The notes beneath the pieces were generated by a model. That model saw nothing but the letters and a program-made list of their open reading frames with translations. It had not been told where the DNA came from and did not search any database. This document shows positions 1-6,552 of a stretch of DNA of 8,134 nt, piece after piece (position 1 is the first letter of the stretch; each line of letters opens with the position of its first letter). The DNA is from Pseudomonadota bacterium (GTDB taxonomy: Bacteria; Pseudomonadota; Gammaproteobacteria; Burkholderiales; JABEVD01). A program made the translations under genes and the position numbers. The stretch is from positions 1-8,134 of the forward strand of contig JAJZPK010000114.1 in NCBI GenBank assembly GCA_021811205.1. Direction: 5' to 3'.

Positions 1-589
1 TCGCTTCTTCCGGGAAATTCAGGCTGCCTATCCTTTCGACCTTGATCCGCCAGTCCTCGACGTAGCGGGCGAAACGGTATTCCTTGGTCGAAGGGGAGAC
101 ATCGGTTTCTTTCGGTATCTTCTGGTAGGCATCCATGCTGTTGTCGATCTGCGCCTCGATCCGCGCGATCTCCAGACTTTTCTGGACAAGGTCATGCGTC
201 TTGTTGAGATTGCGCGCATTTTGAACGGATTCGCTGCTTTTGATCGCAGCCAGCAAGTGCTTCGATTCGCTTTCGAGCTGGGCCAGCTGTTCCTGCTTTA
301 CCGCGACATCAACGGATTTCGTATCGTTCGCAAGCTGTGGCGGCAGGGGGGATCTGGCACGCCGGTTTTCCGCGACATTGCCGCCGCCCTCAAGGTTCGC
401 CTGGGCGAGCGCATCGGCTTTCTTCGGTTTTCTCGACGTCTTGGTGTTGACGAGGATGATGTTCAGCGGCGGGGAGGCCATTTTCGATTTCGGGAGAATG
501 GGCGGCATGAAAATGATGCCGAAAAGCAGAAAGACGTGCAGCAGGAGCGATGCGAGCAGGGAGATGCTTATCCTTGCTCTTGCGTCCAT
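1..589 (-). CDS. TonB-family energy transducer, C-terminus cut by window edge
   Basis: TonB-family proteins span the inner membrane with ExbB/ExbD and pass proton-motive force to outer-membrane transporters. I translated this strand by hand; 196 residues are visible and the 3' end lies outside the window. Residues 8-30 form one hydrophobic segment after a short Arg-rich start (MDARAR), as expected for an N-in inner-membrane anchor. It carries S14-x3-H18, the spacing of the conserved Ser/His of the TonB anchor. Residues about 45-90 are Lys/Arg- and Pro-containing (SRKPKK, SPLPPQ), and about 95-160 look charged and helical. The last part (RYVEDWRIKVERIG, about 175-188) is typical of the start of the C-terminal TonB domain in betaproteobacterial homologues. 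The ATG directly follows the TGA of the upstream exoribonuclease, in the same frame, and a GGAGA at 598-602 sits 8 bases before it. The genes are probably co-transcribed. No exbB/exbD or receptor gene is visible, so its partner is unknown. Confidence 0.85.
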   Translation of the reverse strand, partial: MDARARISISLLASLLLHVFLLFGIIFMPPILPKSKMASPPLNIILVNTKTSRKPKKADALAQANLEGGGNVAENRRARSPLPPQLANDTKSVDVAVKQEQLAQLESESKHLLAAIKSSESVQNARNLNKTHDLVQKSLEIARIEAQIDNSMDAYQKIPKETDVSPSTKEYRFARYVEDWRIKVERIGSLNFPEEA

Positions 590-2377
590 TCAGACTTTCT
601 CCGCAAATCTCGCCGAGATGTGAAGCTCCAGGAGGTCAACATGATCGATGTGCAGCATGACCTGTGCCCCTGGGCTGAGATCCGGCAGAGAAGGAACCTT
701 GCAGGAAAGAGGGATCCCGTCGAGCTTCACCCAGTTCTCCCGCTGGACTGTCCCATGGATGTTCGAGATGTTCTCCTGGATCAGCCATCTCAGGCACCAG
801 TAACGCTCCATCGTCCTCTGGAAGTTTCCGTAGATCTCGTAGGCTTCGTCGAAATCTCTCATGATCACGGGCAATTCTTCCCTGTCGTAAGCAGGGGCCT
901 CTCCCTGAATCATCGAAACGAGCTGCCTCTGGTTGACGAGGTCGACGTAGCGGCGCAGCGGAGAGGTTGTCCAGGCATACTGGGCAACGCCCAGCCCCTG
1001 GTGTGGACCCGGCCGGATGTCCTGCCTCACCTTGCCGTTGTTCTGCGAACGATAAATGGCTGGGAAATCCTTTTCGGAAAGCTGTCGCGCCCATTCGGCA
1101 TTGGCGTAGATCATGAGCTCCGAGACAATCTTGTCGAGCGGTTCTCCGCGGCGCCTTTCGCCGATCGAGATGCGATCGTTCTCGATCCGGAAAGTGTAGT
1201 CGATCTGGTTGACGTTGTTTCCTTTTCCTCTCGCCGCCTCCAGTTTTTCGCAGAATTTCAGCAGCAGATCCAGCTCCTCAGAAAAAGGGGCTTGTTCATC
1301 CATTGCATCGTGCCTGAGATTGGACGCGATTTCGACCCGCTCGACGGCGTTCCTGCTCGCAACGATTTCGAATTCACTATCGACTTCAAGATAAAGGGAT
1401 GCGACGGGGCAGGGTCTGTTTTCGGCAAGGGTGAATGCGTCGATCGCGCCTTCCGGCATCATCGTGTATTTTTGTCCGGGGATGTAGACCGTCGAGAGCA
1501 TCCTGAGCGCATGGTTGTCGATCGCGGAATCCGTGGCAATCCCGAGCGCAGGGGCGGCGATATGGATGCCGATGCGATAATGACCGTTCTCGAGTACTTT
1601 GACCGAAAAGGCGTCGTCTATCTCGGTCGTCGCCGAGTCGTCTATGCTGAACGCCTTCGCATCCCCAAGGGGCAGGACGGGCAATGGGGGAATTTCGCAA
1701 TTTTCCGTCTTCGGCAAGCCCTTAGGGAAATGTTCGAAAAAGAAGCGATTCAGGTGGTAATCGTGGCTGGACGGTATTGCGCCGCATTCTTCAAGCAGAT
1801 GAGGGGCCGTGAGTCCTGTTTCCTGGCATGCCAGGAGGAGCGCCTTGTATTCGACACTGTTCTTGTCGGGGTCGTAGAGGATATCGGACAGATGGGGCAC
1901 AAGGGCTTCAGGAAGCTTGCGGCTGATCAGCTCCTGCGCGAGATTTTCCTGCAACTCGGCCAGCTTCCGCTTCTTTTCAGCGCTTGCGAGCGCGGCTTTC
2001 AGTGCATCCGGCGGCGCTGCCTTGTATCGGCCTTTTCCCTTCTTGTAGAAATACATGGGGGAATGATGGAGCCTTGTGAGGATGCCTGCGTTCTCGGAAG
2101 GGGAAGGGGCATGGCCGTAATATTCCTTCCCGAGCTCTTCGAAGGAGAATTCATCTGACGAGCAGCATTCCCAGAGGAAATCGGTGTCGATCGCTTCCGC
2201 GGCATGCTGGGCCTTCTCGAGGAAAGCGGAAAGGGGCTCGTCGAACCTGATCAGGACGGAAGATGCCTTGATCTTGCTGCGTTTTCCATGTGAAGACTCG
2301 ACTTGCAAGGAAGTGGTGTTGTCGGCGAGGACCGCGCCAGCCCTGAATGCGCCGTCTTCCTCGTAAAATACGTTCAT
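590..2377 (-). CDS. RNase II/R-family (RNB) 3'-5' exoribonuclease
   Basis: Cytoplasmic 3'-5' exoribonuclease of the RNB family, acting in RNA decay. The chosen ATG gives 595 residues. A TTG at 2384-2386 would add three; I prefer the ATG because homologues in my memory begin MNVFYEEDG, and neither start has a clear ribosome site. Residues 1-50 form a small beta domain (GKRSKIK) and about 55-110 a winged-helix-like part. The RNB catalytic domain covers about 235-530. Its first motif has D246, E252, D254 and D255, aligning with the metal-binding D201/D207/D209/D210 of E. coli RNase II, with Glu in the second position. Other family marks are HIAAP (272-276), a YIPGQKYTMMPE segment (298-309), YRSQ (442-445) and TSPLRRYVDLVNQRQ (471-485), the RNA-binding Arg motif. 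The C-terminal 55 residues may be a short S1-like fold. It is shorter than E. coli RNase II (644) or RNase R (813), so I do not assign rnb or rnr. It is transcribed divergently from erpA and followed in frame by the tonB-like gene. Confidence 0.92.
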   Translation of the reverse strand: MNVFYEEDGAFRAGAVLADNTTSLQVESSHGKRSKIKASSVLIRFDEPLSAFLEKAQHAAEAIDTDFLWECCSSDEFSFEELGKEYYGHAPSPSENAGILTRLHHSPMYFYKKGKGRYKAAPPDALKAALASAEKKRKLAELQENLAQELISRKLPEALVPHLSDILYDPDKNSVEYKALLLACQETGLTAPHLLEECGAIPSSHDYHLNRFFFEHFPKGLPKTENCEIPPLPVLPLGDAKAFSIDDSATTEIDDAFSVKVLENGHYRIGIHIAAPALGIATDSAIDNHALRMLSTVYIPGQKYTMMPEGAIDAFTLAENRPCPVASLYLEVDSEFEIVASRNAVERVEIASNLRHDAMDEQAPFSEELDLLLKFCEKLEAARGKGNNVNQIDYTFRIENDRISIGERRRGEPLDKIVSELMIYANAEWARQLSEKDFPAIYRSQNNGKVRQDIRPGPHQGLGVAQYAWTTSPLRRYVDLVNQRQLVSMIQGEAPAYDREELPVIMRDFDEAYEIYGNFQRTMERYWCLRWLIQENISNIHGTVQRENWVKLDGIPLSCKVPSLPDLSPGAQVMLHIDHVDLLELHISARFAEKV

Positions 2378-2404
2378 GAGATCCAAGTGCGTTGGTGGGA
2401 TGAA

Positions 2405-2410
2405 ATTATA
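2405..2410 (-). promoter_or_regulatory. Candidate -10 box for the RNB exoribonuclease gene
   Basis: Read on the minus strand, 2410-2405 is a perfect TATAAT, about 28 bases before the chosen ATG, giving a leader of roughly 20 bases. The hexamer 17 bases upstream (2433-2428, ATCCAG) is a poor -35. That combination suggests a weak or activator-assisted promoter. This is inferred from sequence only. Confidence 0.5.
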
Positions 2411-2419
2411 CCTTGAAAT

Positions 2420-2440
2420 TGCAACTACTGGATTGTTGCA
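2420..2440. promoter_or_regulatory. Inverted repeat TGCAAC-N9-GTTGCA, possible operator
   Basis: A perfect 6-bp inverted repeat (arms 2420-2425 and 2435-2440, 15 bp centre to centre) lies between two divergent promoters. It covers the expected -35 region of the exoribonuclease promoter and ends 12 bp before the -35 box of erpA. The size suits a dimeric regulator, but it does not match a site I recognise, including the IscR type 1 consensus. A chance repeat is possible. Confidence 0.3.
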
Positions 2441-2452
2441 TTGTCATACCAG

Positions 2453-2481
2453 TTGACCGTGGTCCTGCAGAATCGCATAAT
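2453..2481 (+). promoter_or_regulatory. Sigma-70 promoter of erpA
   Basis: TTGACC at 2453-2458 (5 of 6 to the -35 consensus), a spacer of exactly 17 bases, and CATAAT at 2476-2481 (5 of 6 to the -10 consensus). Transcription would start near 2488, leaving a leader of about 20 bases that contains the ribosome-binding site. This is the strongest promoter visible in the window. Confidence 0.72.
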
Positions 2482-2495
2482 GGACCAAATTACTC

Positions 2496-2500
2496 GGAGA
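2496..2500 (+). promoter_or_regulatory. Ribosome-binding site of erpA
   Basis: GGAGA with 7 bases to the ATG at 2508, a near-ideal Shine-Dalgarno arrangement that fixes the erpA start. Confidence 0.75.
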
Positions 2501-2507
2501 ATATCTT

Positions 2508-2852
2508 ATGAACGCAGTGACCGAATCTCCCCTGATCTTCACCGACAGTGCAGCGAACAAGGTTCGCCAGCTGATCGATGAGGAGGGCAACGAGGGCCTC
2601 AAGCTGAGGGTGTTCGTGACGGGCGGCGGCTGCTCCGGCTTTCAGTACGGCTTCACCTTCGATGAAAACGTCAACGAAGACGATACCACGATGACCAAGA
2701 ATGGCGTCCAGCTCCTGATCGACCCGATGAGCTTCCAGTATCTCGTCGGCGCTGAAATCGATTATCAGGAAGGCCTGGAAGGCGCTCAATTCATCATCAA
2801 AAATCCGAACGCAACGACCACCTGCGGCTGCGGTTCATCTTTCTCGGTCTGA
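2508..2852 (+). CDS. erpA: Iron-sulfur cluster insertion protein ErpA (A-type carrier)
   Basis: A-type Fe-S carrier of the HesB/IscA family: a small cytoplasmic protein that receives clusters from the assembly scaffold and passes them to apo-enzymes (in E. coli including the isoprenoid enzymes IspG/IspH). The 114-residue length is right for ErpA. The three invariant ligand cysteines are present: C42 in GGGCSG, and C106 and C108 in the C-terminal CGCGSSF motif. The N-terminus ([17 protein letters not shown]) and the acidic Glu/Asp-rich stretch around 52-60 fit ErpA better than IscA. The ATG has a good ribosome site and the gene has its own strong promoter. It diverges from the exoribonuclease and converges on anmK, so it looks monocistronic. 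In E. coli erpA responds to IscR; I see no convincing IscR site here. Confidence 0.96.
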   Translation: MNAVTESPLIFTDSAANKVRQLIDEEGNEGLKLRVFVTGGGCSGFQYGFTFDENVNEDDTTMTKNGVQLLIDPMSFQYLVGAEIDYQEGLEGAQFIIKNPNATTTCGCGSSFSV

Positions 2853-2853
2853 T

Positions 2854-3948
2854 TCAGCCGGGGTGGATTGCCCCGAGTATTCTTTTTCCTGCTGCTCCCG
2901 TGACTTCCGGGAGATTGCCTGGAAGGCCCATAATTGCCTGCCTCGCCAGCCAGGAAAAGGCTGCGGCTTCCACAAGATTCGATGCGATTCCGAGTTCGTC
3001 GGTAAGGGCGAAGCGCCTGCCCGGCAACAGGGATTTGAGGGCATCGATCAATGCGCCGTTGCGCGCGCCGCCTCCGCAGAGATAGATTTCCGAAGCGCCC
3101 TGGCAATATCGGACGATCGAGTCCGCAATCGATTGCGCCGTCAGCGCAAGGAGCGTGGCCTGCACGTCGGCAGGATCCTCTTTCCCTTTCAGATGGCTTT
3201 TCAGCCAGCCCAGGTTGAACTTGTCACGTCCCGTGCTTTTGGGCGGGCTTTTGCCGAAAAAATCGTCGTCAAGAAGGGATGCGAACAGGGAAGGAATGAT
3301 TTTTCCGGTGGATGCCCAGTTTCCATTCGCGTCAAAAGGCTGGCCGTGATTGAGCATGATCCATGCGTCCATCAGCATGTTCCCGGGTCCGCAGTCGAAT
3401 CCTTTGACAGGTCCTTCTTTCGGCAAATCGGTCAGGTTTGCTATTCCCCCGATGTTCAGTATCGCCCGATGGATCGTGCTGCTTCCGAAAACGTCGGCAT
3501 GGAAAGCGGGAACAAGCGGTGCGCCTTGTCCCCCGGCTGCGATGTCCCTGTTCCTGAAATCGGAGACGACGGTGATTCCCGTGAGTTCCGCAAGCAGGGG
3601 GGAATTGACGAGCTGGACGGAATAGCCCGATTCCGGCCTGTGGCGTATGGTCTGTCCGTGGCAGCCGACGGCAGCGATTTTATCCTTCGGGCTGTTCGTC
3701 TTTTCGAGGAGTTCGTGGACGCATTGTGCGTAAAGACGGGAAAGCGTGATCGCGATTCGCTGGGTCTTTTCGATTTCGTCGTTTGAGGGGGAGTGGAGAT
3801 CGAGCAGCGCCGACCTCAGTGCTTCAGGATATTCCTTGTAGGCATGGCCGAGCATGGCGGGCTCAGCGCCGAAATCGACCAGCACTGCGTCAACCCCGTC
3901 GAGGCTGGTCCCCGACATCAGCCCGACATAACGCCCAGGAAGAATCAA
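2854..3948 (-). CDS. anmK: Anhydro-N-acetylmuramic acid kinase AnmK
   Basis: AnmK uses ATP to open and phosphorylate 1,6-anhydro-MurNAc to MurNAc-6-phosphate, a cytoplasmic step of peptidoglycan recycling that feeds MurQ. The ASKHA-fold motifs are all present: GLMSGTSLDGVDAV (9-22) for phosphate binding, DFRNRDIAAGGQGAPLVPAF (130-149), NIGGIANLT (165-173), GFDCGPGNMLMDAW (183-196) and CGGGARN (291-297). D185 aligns by motif with the catalytic Asp of characterised AnmK. The frame stays open far upstream, but that part overlaps the peptidase gene and does not look like AnmK. I chose the TTG at 3948-3946 because it gives 364 residues (E. coli 369) and a start MILPGRYVGLMSGTS resembling the E. 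coli start, and because it overlaps the upstream TGA as TTGA. The next ATG (codon 11) would remove the first conserved strand. No good Shine-Dalgarno is visible, so translation probably depends on coupling to the peptidase gene. Confidence 0.94.
   Translation of the reverse strand: MILPGRYVGLMSGTSLDGVDAVLVDFGAEPAMLGHAYKEYPEALRSALLDLHSPSNDEIEKTQRIAITLSRLYAQCVHELLEKTNSPKDKIAAVGCHGQTIRHRPESGYSVQLVNSPLLAELTGITVVSDFRNRDIAAGGQGAPLVPAFHADVFGSSTIHRAILNIGGIANLTDLPKEGPVKGFDCGPGNMLMDAWIMLNHGQPFDANGNWASTGKIIPSLFASLLDDDFFGKSPPKSTGRDKFNLGWLKSHLKGKEDPADVQATLLALTAQSIADSIVRYCQGASEIYLCGGGARNGALIDALKSLLPGRRFALTDELGIASNLVEAAAFSWLARQAIMGLPGNLPEVTGAAGKRILGAIHPG
2859..2887 (+). terminator. Probable rho-independent terminator of erpA
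   Basis: Seven bases after the erpA stop, CGGGG (2859-2863) and CCCCG (2871-2875) form a 5-bp GC stem around a 7-base loop, extendable by one U-G pair. The bases AGTA and then TTCTTTTT (2880-2887) follow. The short stem and 4-base offset of the T run make it moderate rather than strong. It lies inside the last codons of anmK on the other strand, where it has no T run. Confidence 0.55.
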
Positions 3949-5261
3949 TCCAGATTGGCGAGGTCGACGCTGCGCATCAGGTCCATCCTGGTGTCGAGCG
4001 GTTTCGCGGCAAGCCGGAATGCGCTTCTGTACTGGGGAGGCAGCGGCCTTGCGCCCGGCAGTGCGACTTTCATGGGGTCGACCGGCTTGTCGTTCACCCT
4101 GAATTCGTAATGAAGGTGCGGGCCTGTCGCCCATCCGGTCATGCCGACATAGCCGATGACCTCACCCTGGCTGATCTTCTCGCCCTTGTGCAGTCCTCTC
4201 GCGAAACGCGAAAGGTGACCATAGGCGGTTGAAAAGCGCCCCTGGTGCTTGAGGATGATCACGTTGCCGTAGCCGCGCTCGACGCCCCTGAATTCGACCC
4301 TGCCGTCCGCAGTAGCCCTGACCGGTGTGCCGATCGGCGCGCCGAAGTCGACGCCCTTGTGAGCGCGCCACTTCTTCAGGAAGGGATGAAACCTGGCCTT
4401 GGTGAAGCCTGAAGTGACCCTCAGGAAGGGGAGCGGACAGCGCAGGAAAGCCTTTCTCAGGCTCTTCCCTTCGGGCGTGTAATAGCCGCCGTTTCCACCC
4501 GGCGTCTCGAAATAGACTGCGCGATGGCTCTTGCCCTGGTTGACGAATTCGGCAGCCAGGATGCGGCCGATCTTGACAGGCTCGCCGTTGCTGTAGAGCA
4601 TCTCGTAGATGACGGTGAAATGGTCTCCCTTGCGCAAATCCTTGTGGAAATCGATGTCGGAGGAGAACATGTCTGCGATCTGGGTTGCGACTGAATCAGA
4701 CAGACCCACGCTGTCTGTCGCGGCAAACAGCGAGCTGTCGATCGAGGCGGATTTCATCTGGATGCGCGTTTCCAGATAGGCCGACTGCTCGCGGGATTGC
4801 AGCCCGTCGGGAGTGCGCTCGACCACGAGCTCGTCCCCTTTCCCGTTCAGATAATGCAGGTAGAGCAGCCGTCCATCCTGGTCCGTTTTCGCCTGGACTT
4901 CCCTTCCCGGGGTGAGCTGGTAGAGCGAATGCGCATTGTTCGGGTTGCGCAGGAAGTTGACGGCTTCGGGGTCCACAACTTTCAGCCTGGAAAGCAGCGT
5001 GCCGACGGTATCGCCGCGCTGGATCCTGTCTTCACGCCAGAAAACCAGGTTCTGTTCCTGCCCGGAAAGATCCGGGAGCTTGACGCTCTCGATGACGGTC
5101 TGGAGTTGAGCGGGCGCGACCTTGGTGTCCGGCGCAATGCCGAAGGCGGCGACGATGCCCAACAACGGGACGGTGGATGCACCCACGAGCCAGCGAAGTT
5201 TGATTTTTCGTTCTAGGACCAGCGGTTTTTGCGTTAGAATTAGGTCTTTAAGGCGCTGCAT
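3945..5261 (-). CDS. M23-family murein DD-endopeptidase (MepM-like), membrane-anchored
   Basis: Zinc endopeptidase of the lysostaphin/LytM type, expected to cut peptidoglycan cross-links in the periplasm. From the chosen ATG it has 438 residues. One hydrophobic segment at about 22-42, after a Lys/Arg-rich start (LERKIKLRW), should be an uncleaved anchor or signal. A LysM/OapA-like part follows (RIQRGDTVGTLLSRL, about 79-93), then a linker domain, then the M23 domain at about 290-395. Zinc ligands H301-x3-D305 (HKGVDFGAP) and H384 are present, with catalytic H349 (GHLS) and H382 (PHLHYEF), so it should be active, unlike EnvC/NlpD-type activators. An ATG at 5291 would add ten residues but has no ribosome site; the ATG at 5261 has a weak GGAA five bases upstream and leaves room for promoters. 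The gene is divergent from tyrS. Its stop overlaps the anmK start, joining wall cleavage and recycling in one transcript. Confidence 0.92.
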   Translation of the reverse strand: MQRLKDLILTQKPLVLERKIKLRWLVGASTVPLLGIVAAFGIAPDTKVAPAQLQTVIESVKLPDLSGQEQNLVFWREDRIQRGDTVGTLLSRLKVVDPEAVNFLRNPNNAHSLYQLTPGREVQAKTDQDGRLLYLHYLNGKGDELVVERTPDGLQSREQSAYLETRIQMKSASIDSSLFAATDSVGLSDSVATQIADMFSSDIDFHKDLRKGDHFTVIYEMLYSNGEPVKIGRILAAEFVNQGKSHRAVYFETPGGNGGYYTPEGKSLRKAFLRCPLPFLRVTSGFTKARFHPFLKKWRAHKGVDFGAPIGTPVRATADGRVEFRGVERGYGNVIILKHQGRFSTAYGHLSRFARGLHKGEKISQGEVIGYVGMTGWATGPHLHYEFRVNDKPVDPMKVALPGARPLPPQYRSAFRLAAKPLDTRMDLMRSVDLANLD

Positions 5262-5334
5262 GACGGTTCCGTTTCTGCTGTCTAGGCGCATGATAACAGA
5301 AAACTAACGGAAATATTACTTTTTGGCGAATTGA
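5262..5334. other. Short divergent intergenic region between the M23 peptidase gene and tyrS
   Basis: This 73-bp spacer is AT-rich, especially 5291-5330, and must hold the 5' signals for both divergent genes unless they reach into the coding regions. I find no -10/-35 pair of good match on either strand. The best plus-strand candidate is TAGAAT at 5235-5240, inside the peptidase gene, with a poor -35 (TTCTAG, 18-base spacer). I see no T-box leader or hairpin ahead of tyrS. Confidence 0.4.
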
Positions 5335-6552
5335 ATGTTGGATCGAACGAAGCAAGCAACGCCGGCGGAAGCCATGGCAATCATCAAGAGGGGCTGTGAC
5401 GAACTGCTGGTCGAAGAGGAATTCGCGCAAAAGCTCTCGAAAGGGGCGCCGCTGCGCATCAAGGCGGGATTCGACCCCACCGCTCCCGACCTGCATCTCG
5501 GGCATACTGTTTTGCTCAACAAGCTGAGGCAGCTTCAGGATCTAGGGCACAAGGCCCTGTTTTTGATCGGTGATTTCACGGGCATGATCGGCGACCCCAC
5601 CGGAAAGAACGCGACCAGGCCGCCGCTTTCCCGCGAACAGATCGAACAGAACGCCAGATCCTATGCCGACCAGGTGTTCAAGGTGTTGCGGCCTGAATGC
5701 ACGGAAGTGGTGTTCAATTCGAGTTGGATGAACGAACTCGGGTCGGCAGACATGATTCGGCTGGCTTCCAATTCCACGGTGGCGAGGATGCTCGAGCGCG
5801 ACGATTTCGGGAAGCGCTACAGGAGCAACCAGCCGATCGCCATCCACGAATTCCTCTATCCGCTCGTCCAGGGCTATGACTCCGTTGCATTGCGCGCCGA
5901 TCTCGAGCTCGGCGGCACAGACCAGAAATTCAATCTGCTGATGGGAAGGGAATTGCAGAAGCATTACGGGCAGGCACCCCAGTGCATCCTCACCATGCCG
6001 CTGCTCGAAGGCCTGGACGGCGTGAACAAGATGTCCAAGTCGCTCGGCAATTATGTCGGCATCAGCGAATCTCCCGAACAGATCTTCGGCAAACTGATGT
6101 CCGTCTCGGACGAGCTGATGTGGCGCTATCTGGAGCTTCTTTCCTTCGAGTCCGTCGAGACGATCGCCAGGTGGAAAAAGGAAGTCGAAGACGGCAGGAA
6201 CCCGCGGGACATCAAGGTATTGTTTGCTCAGGAAATCATCGCGCGTTTCCACGACAGGAAGTCCGCAGAGGCTGCGCTTGCGGATTTCGAGGCAAGGTTC
6301 AGGGGCGGGGCGATTCCCGCAGATATTCCCGAATATACGGTCGAATCGAGCGAGGGCGAGGCCCAGTTGATACATGTCCTGAAGCAGGCAGGCCTCACTT
6401 CGAGTACCTCCGAGTCGATCAGGATGATCGCCCAGGGGGGCGTGAAGATGGATGGGGAAAAGGTCGAGGACAAGGGGGTCAGGCTGAAGAAGGGCGACCA
6501 GGTCGTGCTGCAGATCGGCAAACGCAAGTACGCCAGGGTGATTGTTTCCTGA
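5335..6552 (+). CDS. tyrS: Tyrosyl-tRNA synthetase
   Basis: Class I aminoacyl-tRNA synthetase that charges tRNA-Tyr in the cytoplasm. It has 405 residues. The Rossmann domain starts near residue 35 ([17 protein letters not shown]), with the HIGH-type signature HLGH at 54-57 and the second signature KMSKS intact at 232-236. The tyrosine-pocket region GGTDQKFN (193-200) is present. A C-terminal S4 RNA-binding domain spans about 343-400. [12 protein letters not shown] (79-90) and the overall form resemble the TyrZ-type subgroup found in many proteobacteria rather than E. coli TyrS (424 residues). The ATG at 5335 is kept because homologues have roughly ten residues before the AIIKRG helix; its ribosome site is weak. 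A later ATG (codon 14) is possible but has worse spacing. The stop overlaps the dapF start by one base (TGATG). Of 27 Arg codons, 14 are AGG. Confidence 0.97.
   Translation: MLDRTKQATPAEAMAIIKRGCDELLVEEEFAQKLSKGAPLRIKAGFDPTAPDLHLGHTVLLNKLRQLQDLGHKALFLIGDFTGMIGDPTGKNATRPPLSREQIEQNARSYADQVFKVLRPECTEVVFNSSWMNELGSADMIRLASNSTVARMLERDDFGKRYRSNQPIAIHEFLYPLVQGYDSVALRADLELGGTDQKFNLLMGRELQKHYGQAPQCILTMPLLEGLDGVNKMSKSLGNYVGISESPEQIFGKLMSVSDELMWRYLELLSFESVETIARWKKEVEDGRNPRDIKVLFAQEIIARFHDRKSAEAALADFEARFRGGAIPADIPEYTVESSEGEAQLIHVLKQAGLTSSTSESIRMIAQGGVKMDGEKVEDKGVRLKKGDQVVLQIGKRKYARVIVS

Noticed and set aside
194..2158. 654-codon open frame on the plus strand, opposite the exoribonuclease and TonB genes
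   Set aside because: Its codons lie exactly opposite the codons of the two minus-strand genes, which share a frame. In that register antisense stops need TTA, CTA or TCA sense codons, which are rare here. The translation has no recognisable family, and both minus-strand proteins are clear.
2863..3786. 307-codon plus-strand open frame opposite anmK
   Set aside because: It is in the same directly opposed register as above; AnmK motifs on the minus strand are complete and the antisense protein resembles nothing.
3949..4134. Upstream extension of the anmK frame (62 codons)
   Set aside because: It lies over the peptidase C-terminus, is Arg/Pro-rich as expected of an off-frame reading, and would make AnmK far longer than its family.
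4699..4719. Perfect 7-bp inverted repeat GACAGAC / GTCTGTC inside the M23 gene
   Set aside because: It encodes a locally repetitive Asp-Ser stretch, is not near a gene boundary and has no T run, so it is probably chance.
5982..6551. Upstream extension of the dapF frame into tyrS
   Set aside because: The tyrS frame here encodes the KMSKS and S4 regions, and DapF proteins begin at the [10 protein letters not shown] start at 6552.
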